From: an uncultured Verrucomicrobiota bacterium | GTDB lineage: Bacteria; Verrucomicrobiota; Verrucomicrobiia; Verrucomicrobiales; Akkermansiaceae | Assembly (NCBI GenBank): GCA_937867415.1 | Contig: CALMKO010000084.1 | Span: forward strand, 1 to 42,630 | Direction: 5' to 3' | DNA: 42,630 nucleotides | Part shown: positions 9,301 through 17,289 of the stretch, in pieces | Layout: every line of letters begins with the position of its first letter | Position numbering within the stretch: position 1 is the first letter of the stretch | Position numbers and translations under genes: made by a program | The notes under the pieces: generated by a model | What the model was told of the DNA's origin: nothing | What the model saw: only the letters and a program-made list of their open reading frames with translations | The model's database searches: none

Positions 9301-9857
9301 TGGATGAAATCCGCCAGCTGGCCGAAGCGGTCGTCCGGCAGGTCAAGCAGCGCGGACCATTCCGTTCCCTTGGCGAGTTCATCAACCGCCGCCTTGTCGC
9401 CAGCGACAACGAGATGGCACTCTACGGAGCACTCCAAGCCGCGCTGGAAGATCCCCGCGTCGATATGAACAAAGACTACCGCGACAAGAAAATCACCAAC
9501 GCTGACTTGAACGGCACAAACTATGTTTTCAAGCAAGCGGCGCTCGGCCCCCGTTATCAGGGAACTCCCGCCTACATTTCCCAAGCAGACATCCTGCAAC
9601 CGCTCGCGCCGGTCATCAACGCCCGTTCCGATTCATTCCTGATACGCACCTGCGGAGAATCTCTCGCGCCGGACGGAAAAACCGTCTTGGCCCGGGCTTG
9701 GTGCGAGGCGGTGGTGCAGCGCTATCCCGAATACATCAACCCGCAAGACCCTCCGGAAACTCCTTTCAACACCCCGGGCATTCTATCCGAAAACAAGATC
9801 TTTGGCCGCCGCCTCATGATCCAACATTTCCGCTGGCTCAGCCAGAATGAAATCTGA
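6378..9857 (+). CDS. pseudopilin-like giant protein, Verru_Chthon cassette protein A type (first copy)
   Basis: The frame opens at 6252, but ATG 6378 gives 1159 residues, close to the paralogue at 17290 (1192). It also places a short basic leader (MSNGGRPRQRR) directly before a prepilin-type N-terminus: G-F-A-L-I-V-T-L-S-L-M followed by about 20 hydrophobic residues. Position +5 after the cleavage Gly is Val, not Glu, as in GspK/PilX-type minor pseudopilins. Downstream come a Pro/Asn-rich body, a FNINSTSVPAW motif, a helical segment with RGPFRSLGEFINRRL, and a conserved C-terminus (QADILQPLAP, AWCEAVVQR, HFRWLSQNEI). These motifs recur in the second copy, so the two are paralogues. It is probably an inner-membrane-anchored, periplasmic or surface fibre-associated protein processed by a prepilin peptidase. 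The B, C and D cassette members do not follow. Function is unknown. Confidence 0.78.
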   Translation: MSNGGRPRQRRHQATTAQSGFALIVTLSLMVLLAVIAVGLLALSSISLRASATGQAQAMARANARLAMMLAIGELQKSIGPDQRITAPSGILDSDPTTPAENGVSNKHLTGVWNARDAATETLDRYNTTAPDYNRDKPNFRSWLVSNAKLEDVEQLGFASNGVLINPTNLQGSRNPDLVVRAGKVPVKGGSYAWWVGDENCKAQINRRDRLARQGNPAITELLASFGSPGPHGIKALEKHELFESNSPSSDKIITRDSLDILTPPGIQRGELFHDLTPYARSVLTNVTTGSLRKDLSLYLERSDIHWLRDWKNRNWQQQGPLGPNGRIALSPLDEYDVLAWKTLHHYYNMHRQVSYVGNRPRVTAIDSNPVTPPYIPIDPVSNPEWNNGVTSINPVIVRMQYLLSYAVRKNGQDYDLFVYSYPVVTLWNPYNVDMRINGYNIWLHNLPLSHKIYRNNAATPIRDFNWRFDTSLNGGTLVMRFGQPDGSPNQPILLKAGEMKIFNHKTSGYGRRGYPAANMAENTDATSFYSTANTGHPRFVGKITGARETDTIALETRMGNSRTVEETWSGWQSTFEVRSEPRGDHTGHDARMNRQLLSSSYAWRFEASSPTSNQLSKDNFPAKPLRELVNAPTPFCLTDVRLKPLDELQLPNKTWLHNMPALTYAACHSTTQGADAKTPFFSHPYTVTFDQRTTVIGLFSSIPYMGPSYTPGGQRFIADREIPQVPLCSLAQLQNLPQQSMEAMNWSGHLQQNHAIGNSYASPGVPSDKIKSGGWPFYINPYINSGGNLAGQTFRDDQWTSGIPNIDRSYAANHLLWDEFFFSSIAPQTSTFYQRFGRIRTLKTVVDEFYGEIKALPNEAYLPHLAGMNAKTVSESLINPSGNPLANAHLKSAAHLIVDGGFNINSTSVPAWTILLASSHLKRPVIMDSAGTGTPTAQPQGNFAVSRFAMPIGGGGGRISDEGTRWRGYRELTVDEIRQLAEAVVRQVKQRGPFRSLGEFINRRLVASDNEMALYGALQAALEDPRVDMNKDYRDKKITNADLNGTNYVFKQAALGPRYQGTPAYISQADILQPLAPVINARSDSFLIRTCGESLAPDGKTVLARAWCEAVVQRYPEYINPQDPPETPFNTPGILSENKIFGRRLMIQHFRWLSQNEI

Positions 9858-9876
9858 GACCTCGACTCTAACAATA

Positions 9877-10545
9877 ATGATCCGCATCCTTCTTGACATT
9901 CTTTTCATCACCCTGCTCTCCAACCAACTCTTTGCCCAACCCGGAAAGCAAGCGACTCAAATCAGCTTCTCCGTCACGCGCTTCGACCCCATGGATCGCC
10001 CCGCCCCTGACTTCGTGGTAAAAAATGGTAACAAGGAAACCGCGCTGCAAGCACCCCTCACCTACATCGCCGGCCCCTTCACCGCCACCTTGAGAGACGG
10101 TCAACACCTGGATTTCTTCGCACCCGGCGGCCTCCTGCCGGTCATCTCCACGGCGGTCCCGCCGGAATTACACAAAGACCTGCTCATCGTCTTCGTCCCG
10201 CAGAAGGAATCCTATGAGATCCTCAAAATCCATACGCCACCCTCCACAATCAAAGGCGGCGATCACTACGTGATCAACGCCGCCCCTCACGACGTCGCCA
10301 TCAAACTTGGCAGCCTTGATCCTGTGCTCATCCCATCCAAAAAATCAGCCCTTCTGCATGACGCCGCAGCAGGAAACGCCCTGACCTTACCCGTGATCAT
10401 CCGGCAAAAAGACGGCGAACAATGGAAGCTGGTCACCACCGAAAACTGGCCGCACGACACCCGCTTCCGAACGTTTCTCTTTCTATACACCTCCATGCGT
10501 GACCAGCACATGGCATTCCATGGGATCACCCAGCGCGTGGACTGA
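9877..10545 (+). CDS. secreted ~222-residue partner of the pseudopilin-like protein (first copy)
   Basis: A frame opens at 9847, overlapping the upstream stop, but ATG 9877 gives a clean signal peptide (MIRILLDILFITLLSNQLFAQ) and starts 19 bases after that stop. The mature protein is beta-rich with no cysteine cluster or enzyme motif I recognise. A core strand LLIVFVP, an Asn-containing strand (YVINAAPHDVAIKLG), a P-S-K-K-S turn and a C-terminal FRTFLFLY strand line up with the protein at 20914-21600 (ILLFFY, LIYNLSTAAVSAKLG, P-G-K-S, ARQFLFIV). The two are therefore distant paralogues, each directly behind a pseudopilin-like giant. I infer a periplasmic or extracellular partner of that protein. 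No known family name can be given. Confidence 0.8.
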   Translation: MIRILLDILFITLLSNQLFAQPGKQATQISFSVTRFDPMDRPAPDFVVKNGNKETALQAPLTYIAGPFTATLRDGQHLDFFAPGGLLPVISTAVPPELHKDLLIVFVPQKESYEILKIHTPPSTIKGGDHYVINAAPHDVAIKLGSLDPVLIPSKKSALLHDAAAGNALTLPVIIRQKDGEQWKLVTTENWPHDTRFRTFLFLYTSMRDQHMAFHGITQRVD

Positions 10546-10628
10546 ATCCATGGATCTTGTAATTCGAAATGAATCTGAATCCGCGCACGATCATCCAACT
10601 GGACCTCACCCTGAAACCTACCACTCTC

Positions 10629-12047
10629 ATGACACCACCTAAATTCCCAACGCTGTTAGCCACCATCCTGCTCACCGCCACCGTTCATGCGGAAATAGCT
10701 GCGGCACCCGCGCCGTTTCTGCCAGTTCCTAACCCGGCCCAACTCCGCTGGCACCGCGCGGAGTATATCATGTTCGCCCACTTCGGCATGAAAACCTACT
10801 ACCCGAGCAATGACCACCTCGGAGATGGCAACGAAGATCCCAAACGCTTCAATCCGGTCAAATACGACGCCAACCAGTGGGTCGCCGCCGCCAAGGCCGG
10901 CGGGTTCAAAGGCATCGTCCTGACCACCAAACACCACGACGGATTCTGCAACTGGCCCACCGACACCACTAACCACTCCGTCAAATCCTCGCCATGGAAA
11001 AACGGCGGGGGTGATATCGTCAAGGAACTCGCGGATGCCTGTCACAAGGGTGATATCTATTTGGGCCTCTATGTCTCCATCATCGACAAACATTTCGAAA
11101 AAGCCGGCTCGCCCAAGCACAGCGCCTACGGGGATTTCTACTTCGATCAACTCAAGGAACTCAGCACACGCTACGGCACCATCGATGAATACTGGTTCGA
11201 CGGCTTCGATTCGGAAAACCTCAAGATGGACTACCCGAAGATCGGCCGCATGATTGCCGAGACCCAACCCGAGGCCGTGGTCTATGATTCCGGCGTGTTG
11301 GTGAAGACCCTGCCCGACCGCTGTCTGGCCTGGCCTAACCAACACGGCGGCGTAAGCCCGGATCAGAACTACCGCACGGAAATCGACGGCGTGATGCGCT
11401 GGTATCCCAACGAGCCCTCCATCATCTTCCAAGGCAACTGGTTTCACACGGGTGAACCCGCTGTCAGCACCACTCAAATGCAGGAGGAATACCTCAATTC
11501 CACCGGCCACGGCGTGACGCCTCTCCTGAACTTCGCGCCGAATCAGGACGGCCTCATCGATGACGACGCCGTAGCCAAACTCACCGAATTCAAAGCCTGG
11601 GTGGACCGCATCCACTCCAACAACCTCGCCCGCCTACCCGGTGCGAAAACCACCGACACCGGCCACCGTGGCAACAACCAGAACTACGCCGCCGCCATGG
11701 CCACGGATGCCAATGACGAAACCTACTTCGCCACCGACGACAACGTCACCACCGCCGTCATCGAGGTGGAACTTGCCAAGGTCCAGCAACCCGCCGGCTT
11801 CATCATCCAGGAATATATTCCTTTGGGCCAACGCGTGGACGGCTACACCATCGAGTGCCGCGTGAATGGCAACTGGCAGAAGGTTTTCTCAGGAAAGAAA
11901 ATCGGCTACAAGCGCATCATTCACGCCGGTCGCTCCTCCGCCAAGGACCTCAAACTGCCGCCTTGCGATGCCGTGCGCCTCCGCATCGACAACTCGCTTG
12001 CATGCCCGCTGATCAACAACTTCCAAATCATCGGCACCGAGCCATGA
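10629..12047 (+). CDS. alpha-L-fucosidase, GH29, secreted
   Basis: GH29 enzymes release alpha-linked L-fucose by a retaining mechanism. ATG 10629 is preferred over 10569 because it begins a signal peptide (MTPPKFPTLLATILLTATVHA). The mature protein shows family hallmarks: WHRAEYIMFAHFGM near the N-terminus, KHHDGFCNW in the barrel, and EYWFDGF, whose Asp (residue 191 from this start) is the expected nucleophile. HFGM and the HHD motif line the fucose pocket in the family. After about residue 345 comes a discoidin-like C-terminal module (ATDANDETYFATDD, LRIDNS). Length 472 is typical. Its stop overlaps the next start (ATGA), so the two are probably translationally coupled. Linkage specificity and the general acid/base cannot be read from sequence alone. 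Confidence 0.92.
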   Translation: MTPPKFPTLLATILLTATVHAEIAAAPAPFLPVPNPAQLRWHRAEYIMFAHFGMKTYYPSNDHLGDGNEDPKRFNPVKYDANQWVAAAKAGGFKGIVLTTKHHDGFCNWPTDTTNHSVKSSPWKNGGGDIVKELADACHKGDIYLGLYVSIIDKHFEKAGSPKHSAYGDFYFDQLKELSTRYGTIDEYWFDGFDSENLKMDYPKIGRMIAETQPEAVVYDSGVLVKTLPDRCLAWPNQHGGVSPDQNYRTEIDGVMRWYPNEPSIIFQGNWFHTGEPAVSTTQMQEEYLNSTGHGVTPLLNFAPNQDGLIDDDAVAKLTEFKAWVDRIHSNNLARLPGAKTTDTGHRGNNQNYAAAMATDANDETYFATDDNVTTAVIEVELAKVQQPAGFIIQEYIPLGQRVDGYTIECRVNGNWQKVFSGKKIGYKRIIHAGRSSAKDLKLPPCDAVRLRIDNSLACPLINNFQIIGTEP

Positions 12048-14371
12048 CCCGGAAGCGGGAGGCGTTTAAGACAAGCACCCGCCGCGCGGCTCCGCTTCAT
12101 TTCCGCTCAGGCCGCTGGGACATCCCGATCCATGGCGTGGGAGGCGGATTGCTGCTCGGCTTCGGATTATCCGTCGCTCCATTGGTGGCCGCTGATTTTT
12201 TTGTCAGTCCGCATGGCTCCGATCAACATCCAGGAACCCTGGACTTGCCATTTGCCACGTTGCACCAGGCGGTCAGGGCCCTCAAACCGGGTGATGTCTG
12301 TTATCTGCGGGAAGGCGTCTATCGGGAAGTCCTGCGTCCCATGACATCCGGCGCTCCCGGCAAGGAAATCACCTTCACCCCCTATCGGAACGAACAAGTC
12401 ATCCTGACCGGTGCGGACCCGATAGCGGGTGGAACTCACGAATCCGATGGCAGCTACTCGGCCCCCATGCCCTGGTCACTCGACGACGGCAACCAGGTTT
12501 TCGCTGATGGAGAAATGCTCACCGAAGCATGTTGGCCGAACCCGGGCGAAAGCGCGCTTTTCCAACCGATTCGCGCGGTGGCGGCGGCCGGCAGTGAAAC
12601 CAGCCTCGTCTGCCCCGAGATCCCGGGTCCCGCGGATGCATGGAAGGGCGCACAGCTCTGGTGCGCGGGCGGCTCGGCATGGATCTGTTGGACGTCGACG
12701 GTCACCTCATATGATGAAATGACCCACACGCTGACCTTCGACAAGGCCCGGGAATCCTGGTATACGCCGACACGCGGCAGCCAATTCTCCTTGCGCGGCA
12801 TTCGTGCCGCCATGGACGCCCCCGGCGAATGGATTTACGACACCCGGCAGAAACGCATCATCCTCATTCCTCCCGCCCGAAAAGCAGGTGCCAAGACAGT
12901 TTCACTCGAGGCCAAGCGCCGCATGGACGTGATCGACCTGGCGGGTTTGTCCCACATCCACATTCATGGAATCCAGTTCCGCGCCGGGGGCATCCGGATG
13001 GACAAGAACTCCTCGCATCTTGTTCTGAAAAACCTGAGGGGCAAGCATGTTTCCCACTCCTATCAGAATAACACCAGCACCCATTCCGGCGTGCTGATTG
13101 ATGGGAAAAACAACCTGCTGCTGAATTGCGAGCTCGGCTATAGCTCCTCTTCCGTGCTGAGCGTGACCGGCGAGGATCACCGCATCATCAATTGTCATAT
13201 CCATCACGGAGGTTACGCCGGATTATGGCGGGGCACCGTGAGCCTTTCCGGCCGGAGGATCCTCTTCAGCCACAACACCGTCCAACACGCTGGCAGAGAT
13301 CTGGTCAACACCCATGGCCTGATGGAAAGTCTCGTGCAGTTCAATCAAGTTTCGGATGCCGGTTGGCTGACCAAAGACCTCGGAATGTTCTATGGGCACA
13401 ACACCGACTACGCCAACACCCGGTTTTGCTACAACCTAGTCCATGACAACCATGCGGACCACTGTGCGATGGGTATCTATTTCGACCACCTGAGCCACAA
13501 CGCCATCGTCGATCACAATGTGATCTGGAACGCCGCGTCCGACCCGATCCGTATCAACAACCCGAGCTATAACTGCCTCGTGTTTCACAATTCCTGCTGG
13601 CAATCCGGTGGGGTCACCACCTTCGACCATACCAAGCGCAATGATCTCTTCGGCTCACGCTTTACCTGGAACATCTTTAACCAACCCATCCAGCTGCCTG
13701 CTCACGTCATCCTCGCAAACAACCTGGTCTCCGCCACGCCACCATATGCCGATGCCGCGAAGCAAGATTTCCGCATCGCCGCTGGCCATGGACATCAAGC
13801 GGGTGCCTACCCGCCGGGTGCGCCCCCTTGGAAAGCCGGTTGTGATTTGAATGATCCCCCCACCCCGCTTCCCGTGTATGTGGCACCTGCCATCCCATGG
13901 ATGAACGCCATCCAAAACGCCTGTTTCGAATTTGGAACCCTCGAAGCATGGCAGCGAACCGATGCGGAGAATGCGCTCCTGGTTACTGGCAATGGCTGGG
14001 GGAATAACCATGGAAAAACAAACGAACACGCCACCGGCACTTCAAAACATGAACTCAGGCTAGGCCCCGGGCGCGACGGCGTCAGGCAACTCATCCGCGG
14101 GCTTCTTCCCGATACCCGCTACACCCTTTCCGCTTGGGCGAAGGTTTCTGCCGGGGAGACGCTCGTGCTTGCAGTGAGCGGCCACGGCGCGCCGCCGGTG
14201 GAGGAGACGCTCGCGTCATCAGAATGGAAACGCCTGAGCATCGAATTCAAGACCGGTTCCCACGCCCATGAAGCCATGATTTTCCTCCTGAAGTCTTCTC
14301 ACGGAAACGGCTCAGCCTGGTGCGACAATCTCACCTTGCCCATGACGCCGGAATCAACGGACCCGCGATGA
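12044..14371 (+). CDS. secreted right-handed beta-helix protein with C-terminal carbohydrate-binding module
   Basis: A start at 11855 would lie inside the fucosidase gene; ATG 12044 overlaps the fucosidase stop by four bases and is preferred (775 residues). The N-terminus has an unusually long basic n-region of about 30 residues before a Gly/Leu-rich hydrophobic segment ending near VAA. Next comes FFVSPHGSDQHPGT, the entry strand of DUF1565-type parallel beta-helix carbohydrate-active proteins, and right-handed helix coils to about residue 580 (HIHIHGIQFRAGG, HRIINCHIHHGGYAGL, NAIVDHNVIW). Residues about 620-775 resemble a CBM4/9-22-type jelly roll (NACFEFGTLEAWQR, TRYTLSAWAKV, AWCDNL). It is likely a glycoside hydrolase or lyase acting on the same glycan as its neighbours. 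The CAZy family was not identified. Confidence 0.82.
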   Translation: MTRKREAFKTSTRRAAPLHFRSGRWDIPIHGVGGGLLLGFGLSVAPLVAADFFVSPHGSDQHPGTLDLPFATLHQAVRALKPGDVCYLREGVYREVLRPMTSGAPGKEITFTPYRNEQVILTGADPIAGGTHESDGSYSAPMPWSLDDGNQVFADGEMLTEACWPNPGESALFQPIRAVAAAGSETSLVCPEIPGPADAWKGAQLWCAGGSAWICWTSTVTSYDEMTHTLTFDKARESWYTPTRGSQFSLRGIRAAMDAPGEWIYDTRQKRIILIPPARKAGAKTVSLEAKRRMDVIDLAGLSHIHIHGIQFRAGGIRMDKNSSHLVLKNLRGKHVSHSYQNNTSTHSGVLIDGKNNLLLNCELGYSSSSVLSVTGEDHRIINCHIHHGGYAGLWRGTVSLSGRRILFSHNTVQHAGRDLVNTHGLMESLVQFNQVSDAGWLTKDLGMFYGHNTDYANTRFCYNLVHDNHADHCAMGIYFDHLSHNAIVDHNVIWNAASDPIRINNPSYNCLVFHNSCWQSGGVTTFDHTKRNDLFGSRFTWNIFNQPIQLPAHVILANNLVSATPPYADAAKQDFRIAAGHGHQAGAYPPGAPPWKAGCDLNDPPTPLPVYVAPAIPWMNAIQNACFEFGTLEAWQRTDAENALLVTGNGWGNNHGKTNEHATGTSKHELRLGPGRDGVRQLIRGLLPDTRYTLSAWAKVSAGETLVLAVSGHGAPPVEETLASSEWKRLSIEFKTGSHAHEAMIFLLKSSHGNGSAWCDNLTLPMTPESTDPR

Positions 14372-14753
14372 AATCTCTGGAGCATGTGACCAGATCCCGA
14401 AGGCTTCACCCGCCGGAACACAATTCTCTGCACGACGCCGCGGTGTCCGTGCACAAGTTGTCGCCCGAAATGCAAGCGGTGTCGTTGATTGCCGGCTCCT
14501 GCTGGTCTACCCTAACACATCACGAGGTGATTTCGGAACCATTCGGATTCACCAGCAACTATTGTTGCCCTGCCGCCCGCGAGCCACCCTGACCTCACCA
14601 TGAAACCACGTCCTGAAGATTCTATTCCATCGAATAGGCCCCGGCTCCCCGCTCCGCTTTCAACCTTCAAGCGTTGATCGAAAGCCCGCGACCTTCTCCG
14701 CCACCATGCCAGCACCCCATCATATTTTACCCCGATCCCATACCATTCTACCG
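14372..14753 (+). other. gap inside the seven-gene unit
   Basis: These 382 bases between the two beta-helix genes are the only large gap in the unit. A 75-codon frame starts at 14368 with an ATGA overlap, but its product (MKSLEHVTRSRRLHPPEHNS and on) matches nothing I know and has no signal peptide. A small hairpin, CTATTC-CATC-GAATAG, lies at 14622-14637 without a T-run. The ATG at 14706 is in frame with the next gene but gives a poor signal peptide. A second promoter in this gap is possible; I could not identify one. Confidence 0.4.
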
Positions 14754-17258
14754 ATGATCCAAAATCTGCCCCTTGCCATTTGTTGCTCCACCCTGATCGG
14801 GATGGCGTGCCCGTCATTGCTTGCCCAGGCTGAACAGACGCTGCCTCGTGAATTCTTTGTCTCGCCCACCGGTTCGGACGCCAACCCCGGAACCCGCAGC
14901 AGTCCATTTCAAACGCTTGAAAAAGCACGGGACTCCGTTCGTGCGGCAATTCCTTCAGCGCAAGGCGACATCATGGTGACCATCCGCGGCGGTATCTACC
15001 CGGTCCGCAAAACCATCGTCTTCAACCACCAGGATTCCGCACCAGGCAAGCAACGCATCACCTACCGCGCTGCTGCCGGGGAAAAACCGCTGTTCACCGG
15101 CGGCGTGCCCGTGACAGATTGGAAGCCTTACAAGGATGGCATCTGGAAGGCGCCGCTGGACCGCTCCGAAAAACTCCGCTCCCTCTATGTGGACGAGTCC
15201 CGCGCCGTCATGGCTAACAGCGGAAAAAAAATCCGCGCCCAAGGGGGATGGGGCACATACACCGTCACCGCAGGACAGGCACCCTGGGCCTGGCAAAGCG
15301 GCCAAACCGCCGACGGCATCCAATACAACGTATCCGATCTCCCCAAGATCACCCATAACATCTCGGATGTCGAGATCGAGAACCAGACGACCTGGAACAA
15401 AAACTTCGTCGGCATACGGGAAATCGCCACCGAGGGCGACAAGTATATCTTCAAACTCCAACAACCCTACGGTGCCATCGCCCAGCAAATCGGTTGGGAC
15501 GCAGGGCTCACCCTCAAGAGCGAGCAAATCATCCACAACGCCCTCGAACTCCTTGATCAACCCGGTGAGTTCTACTTCGATCGCGATGAAAAAACCGTCT
15601 ACTACATCCCACGCGCCGGCCAGAACATGCAGACGGCCAAGGTCGTGGCCCCCGTCACACAAACGCTCCTCCAACTCGAAGGCAAGCCCATCAAAAACCG
15701 CCTCCGCAACCTCACATTTGAAGGACTCAGCTTTGCCTACACCGACTATAACCTCATGGAGATTGATGGTTCCCACGGCACGGCCACCCTCCAAACCGCC
15801 TGTATCAACACCGCGTTTGCCAATCCCAACTGGCATTATGATGTTTACCGCTCCTACGATGTCCTTCCAGCCGCGATCATTGCAAATGCCGTCGAAGGAG
15901 TTGAACTCAAACGTAACACGATCGCCCACACCGGCTGCCAGGGCATCGTCATGAGCAACGACATCCACGACGTCCGCATCATCGGCAACTTCATCCGCGA
16001 CACCGGCGGAAGCGCCATCACCCTGGGCCATCCTCAGCACGTATACGAAAACGACACACCCGACCTCAAACATCCGGAAGGCGCAGGCATCGAACACGAA
16101 AAATTTCCCGCGGGCACCGAGTCGATCCCGCACCGTGTTTTGATATCCAACAATTTCCTGCCAGATAACTCAGCACTCTTCAACGGCCACACCATTATCA
16201 CGGTCTTTTTCTCAAAACACGTGAAGATCGAACACAACTGGATCGAAAACGCACCCTATACCGCCATCCATCTCGGCTGGGGTTGGTGCGATTTCGACGG
16301 CTACGAGGGCACCAATCACCCGCAATGGGGAAAAGCGCCGCGGCCATCGGTTTTTCCCGGCAAGCCAACATCAGTCGCCGGAAACAATCGGGTGGGGGCA
16401 AACCGCATCGAACGCTCAATGACCATCCTCGACGATGGGGGCGGCATCTACACACTCGGCCGCCAGCCCGGCACCCTCATCGACCGCAACTACATCCGCA
16501 GCACCACCTTCGGAGTGTATAATGACGAGGGATCCACCGGGATCGTCAACCGCGCGAATATCGTTCAGGGGCCCTATCAACGGGTTCACACCACCGGAGA
16601 CCACGGCCGCAAACACGACATTGACATCGAAGGATACTACGTCACGGATGATGTCTGGTTCGTTTCCTCACCTAACACCCGCGTCACCAACAACACCATC
16701 TGCCCCAACGCGGTTTGGCCGCCCCAAGCGCAGGCGATCATCCACGAAAGCGGCCTCGAACCGGAGTATAGAAACATCGTTCCAGCCGATTGGCAGCCTT
16801 ACAACTTTGATCTCGAGGGAGTGGATCCGGAATGGGCAACGGGGGCCGTCGACTTCGCCGTTCCCGGCACGCCCAGCGAATCCTCGCGGCTCGTTTCCCA
16901 GAAAGGTTCTCAAACTGGTCCGGCCAACGGCAGGATATTCCGCCAAGGCGATGAGCTCTGCTATCGAATGAAATTTCCCGTTGGTAAGAAATCCCAGCTT
17001 GTCGCTACCTACTGGGGCGAGGAAGGAAACAAGCGCAGATTCAGAATCTATATCAACGACCAGCTTCTCGCCACCCAGGAACTATACCAAGCGCATCCGG
17101 GGAAATTCTTTGACCAGGCTTACCCGATCCCACCCGCCATGCTTCCCGCCGGAACCCACGGCGAAACCACCTACGCAGTCATCCGCTTCACCGTCGAGCC
17201 AGACGGTGGCACCGTTGGCGGACTGTTCGGACTCAAGGTATTACCCCTGCCACAGTAG
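14754..17258 (+). CDS. GH141-like parallel beta-helix hydrolase with DUF6805 tail
   Basis: ATG 14754 begins a signal peptide ending SLLAQA; total 834 residues. The mature N-terminus (FFVSPTGSDANPGTRSSPFQTLEKARDSV in outline) and a GGIYPV strand open a right-handed beta-helix of about 315-620. The stretch ILDDGGGIYTLGRQPGT (558-574), followed by VYNDEGSTGI (588-597), is characteristic of GH141-type proteins, which include an alpha-L-fucosidase and xylanases; the Asp pair 560-561 and Asp 591 are catalytic candidates. Residues about 705-834 resemble DUF6805, found as a C-terminal beta-domain on glycan hydrolases (VATYWGEEGNKRRFRIYIND, YPIPPAMLPAG). Next to a GH29 fucosidase, a fucose-containing substrate is a reasonable inference. 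Family assignment is from memory of motifs, not a search. Confidence 0.72.
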   Translation: MIQNLPLAICCSTLIGMACPSLLAQAEQTLPREFFVSPTGSDANPGTRSSPFQTLEKARDSVRAAIPSAQGDIMVTIRGGIYPVRKTIVFNHQDSAPGKQRITYRAAAGEKPLFTGGVPVTDWKPYKDGIWKAPLDRSEKLRSLYVDESRAVMANSGKKIRAQGGWGTYTVTAGQAPWAWQSGQTADGIQYNVSDLPKITHNISDVEIENQTTWNKNFVGIREIATEGDKYIFKLQQPYGAIAQQIGWDAGLTLKSEQIIHNALELLDQPGEFYFDRDEKTVYYIPRAGQNMQTAKVVAPVTQTLLQLEGKPIKNRLRNLTFEGLSFAYTDYNLMEIDGSHGTATLQTACINTAFANPNWHYDVYRSYDVLPAAIIANAVEGVELKRNTIAHTGCQGIVMSNDIHDVRIIGNFIRDTGGSAITLGHPQHVYENDTPDLKHPEGAGIEHEKFPAGTESIPHRVLISNNFLPDNSALFNGHTIITVFFSKHVKIEHNWIENAPYTAIHLGWGWCDFDGYEGTNHPQWGKAPRPSVFPGKPTSVAGNNRVGANRIERSMTILDDGGGIYTLGRQPGTLIDRNYIRSTTFGVYNDEGSTGIVNRANIVQGPYQRVHTTGDHGRKHDIDIEGYYVTDDVWFVSSPNTRVTNNTICPNAVWPPQAQAIIHESGLEPEYRNIVPADWQPYNFDLEGVDPEWATGAVDFAVPGTPSESSRLVSQKGSQTGPANGRIFRQGDELCYRMKFPVGKKSQLVATYWGEEGNKRRFRIYINDQLLATQELYQAHPGKFFDQAYPIPPAMLPAGTHGETTYAVIRFTVEPDGGTVGGLFGLKVLPLPQ

Positions 17259-17289
17259 CACGCCGCAGGGACTAGACCTATTCCAAGTT

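Noticed and set aside
11855-12043. In-frame upstream extension of the beta-helix gene
   Set aside because: It lies inside the fucosidase gene; the ATGA overlap start at 12044 is typical of coupled genes.
16981-17289. In-frame upstream extension of the second pseudopilin-like gene
   Set aside because: It overlaps the end of the GH141-like gene, and the extra 103 residues are compositionally odd; the prepilin-like leader fits ATG 17290.
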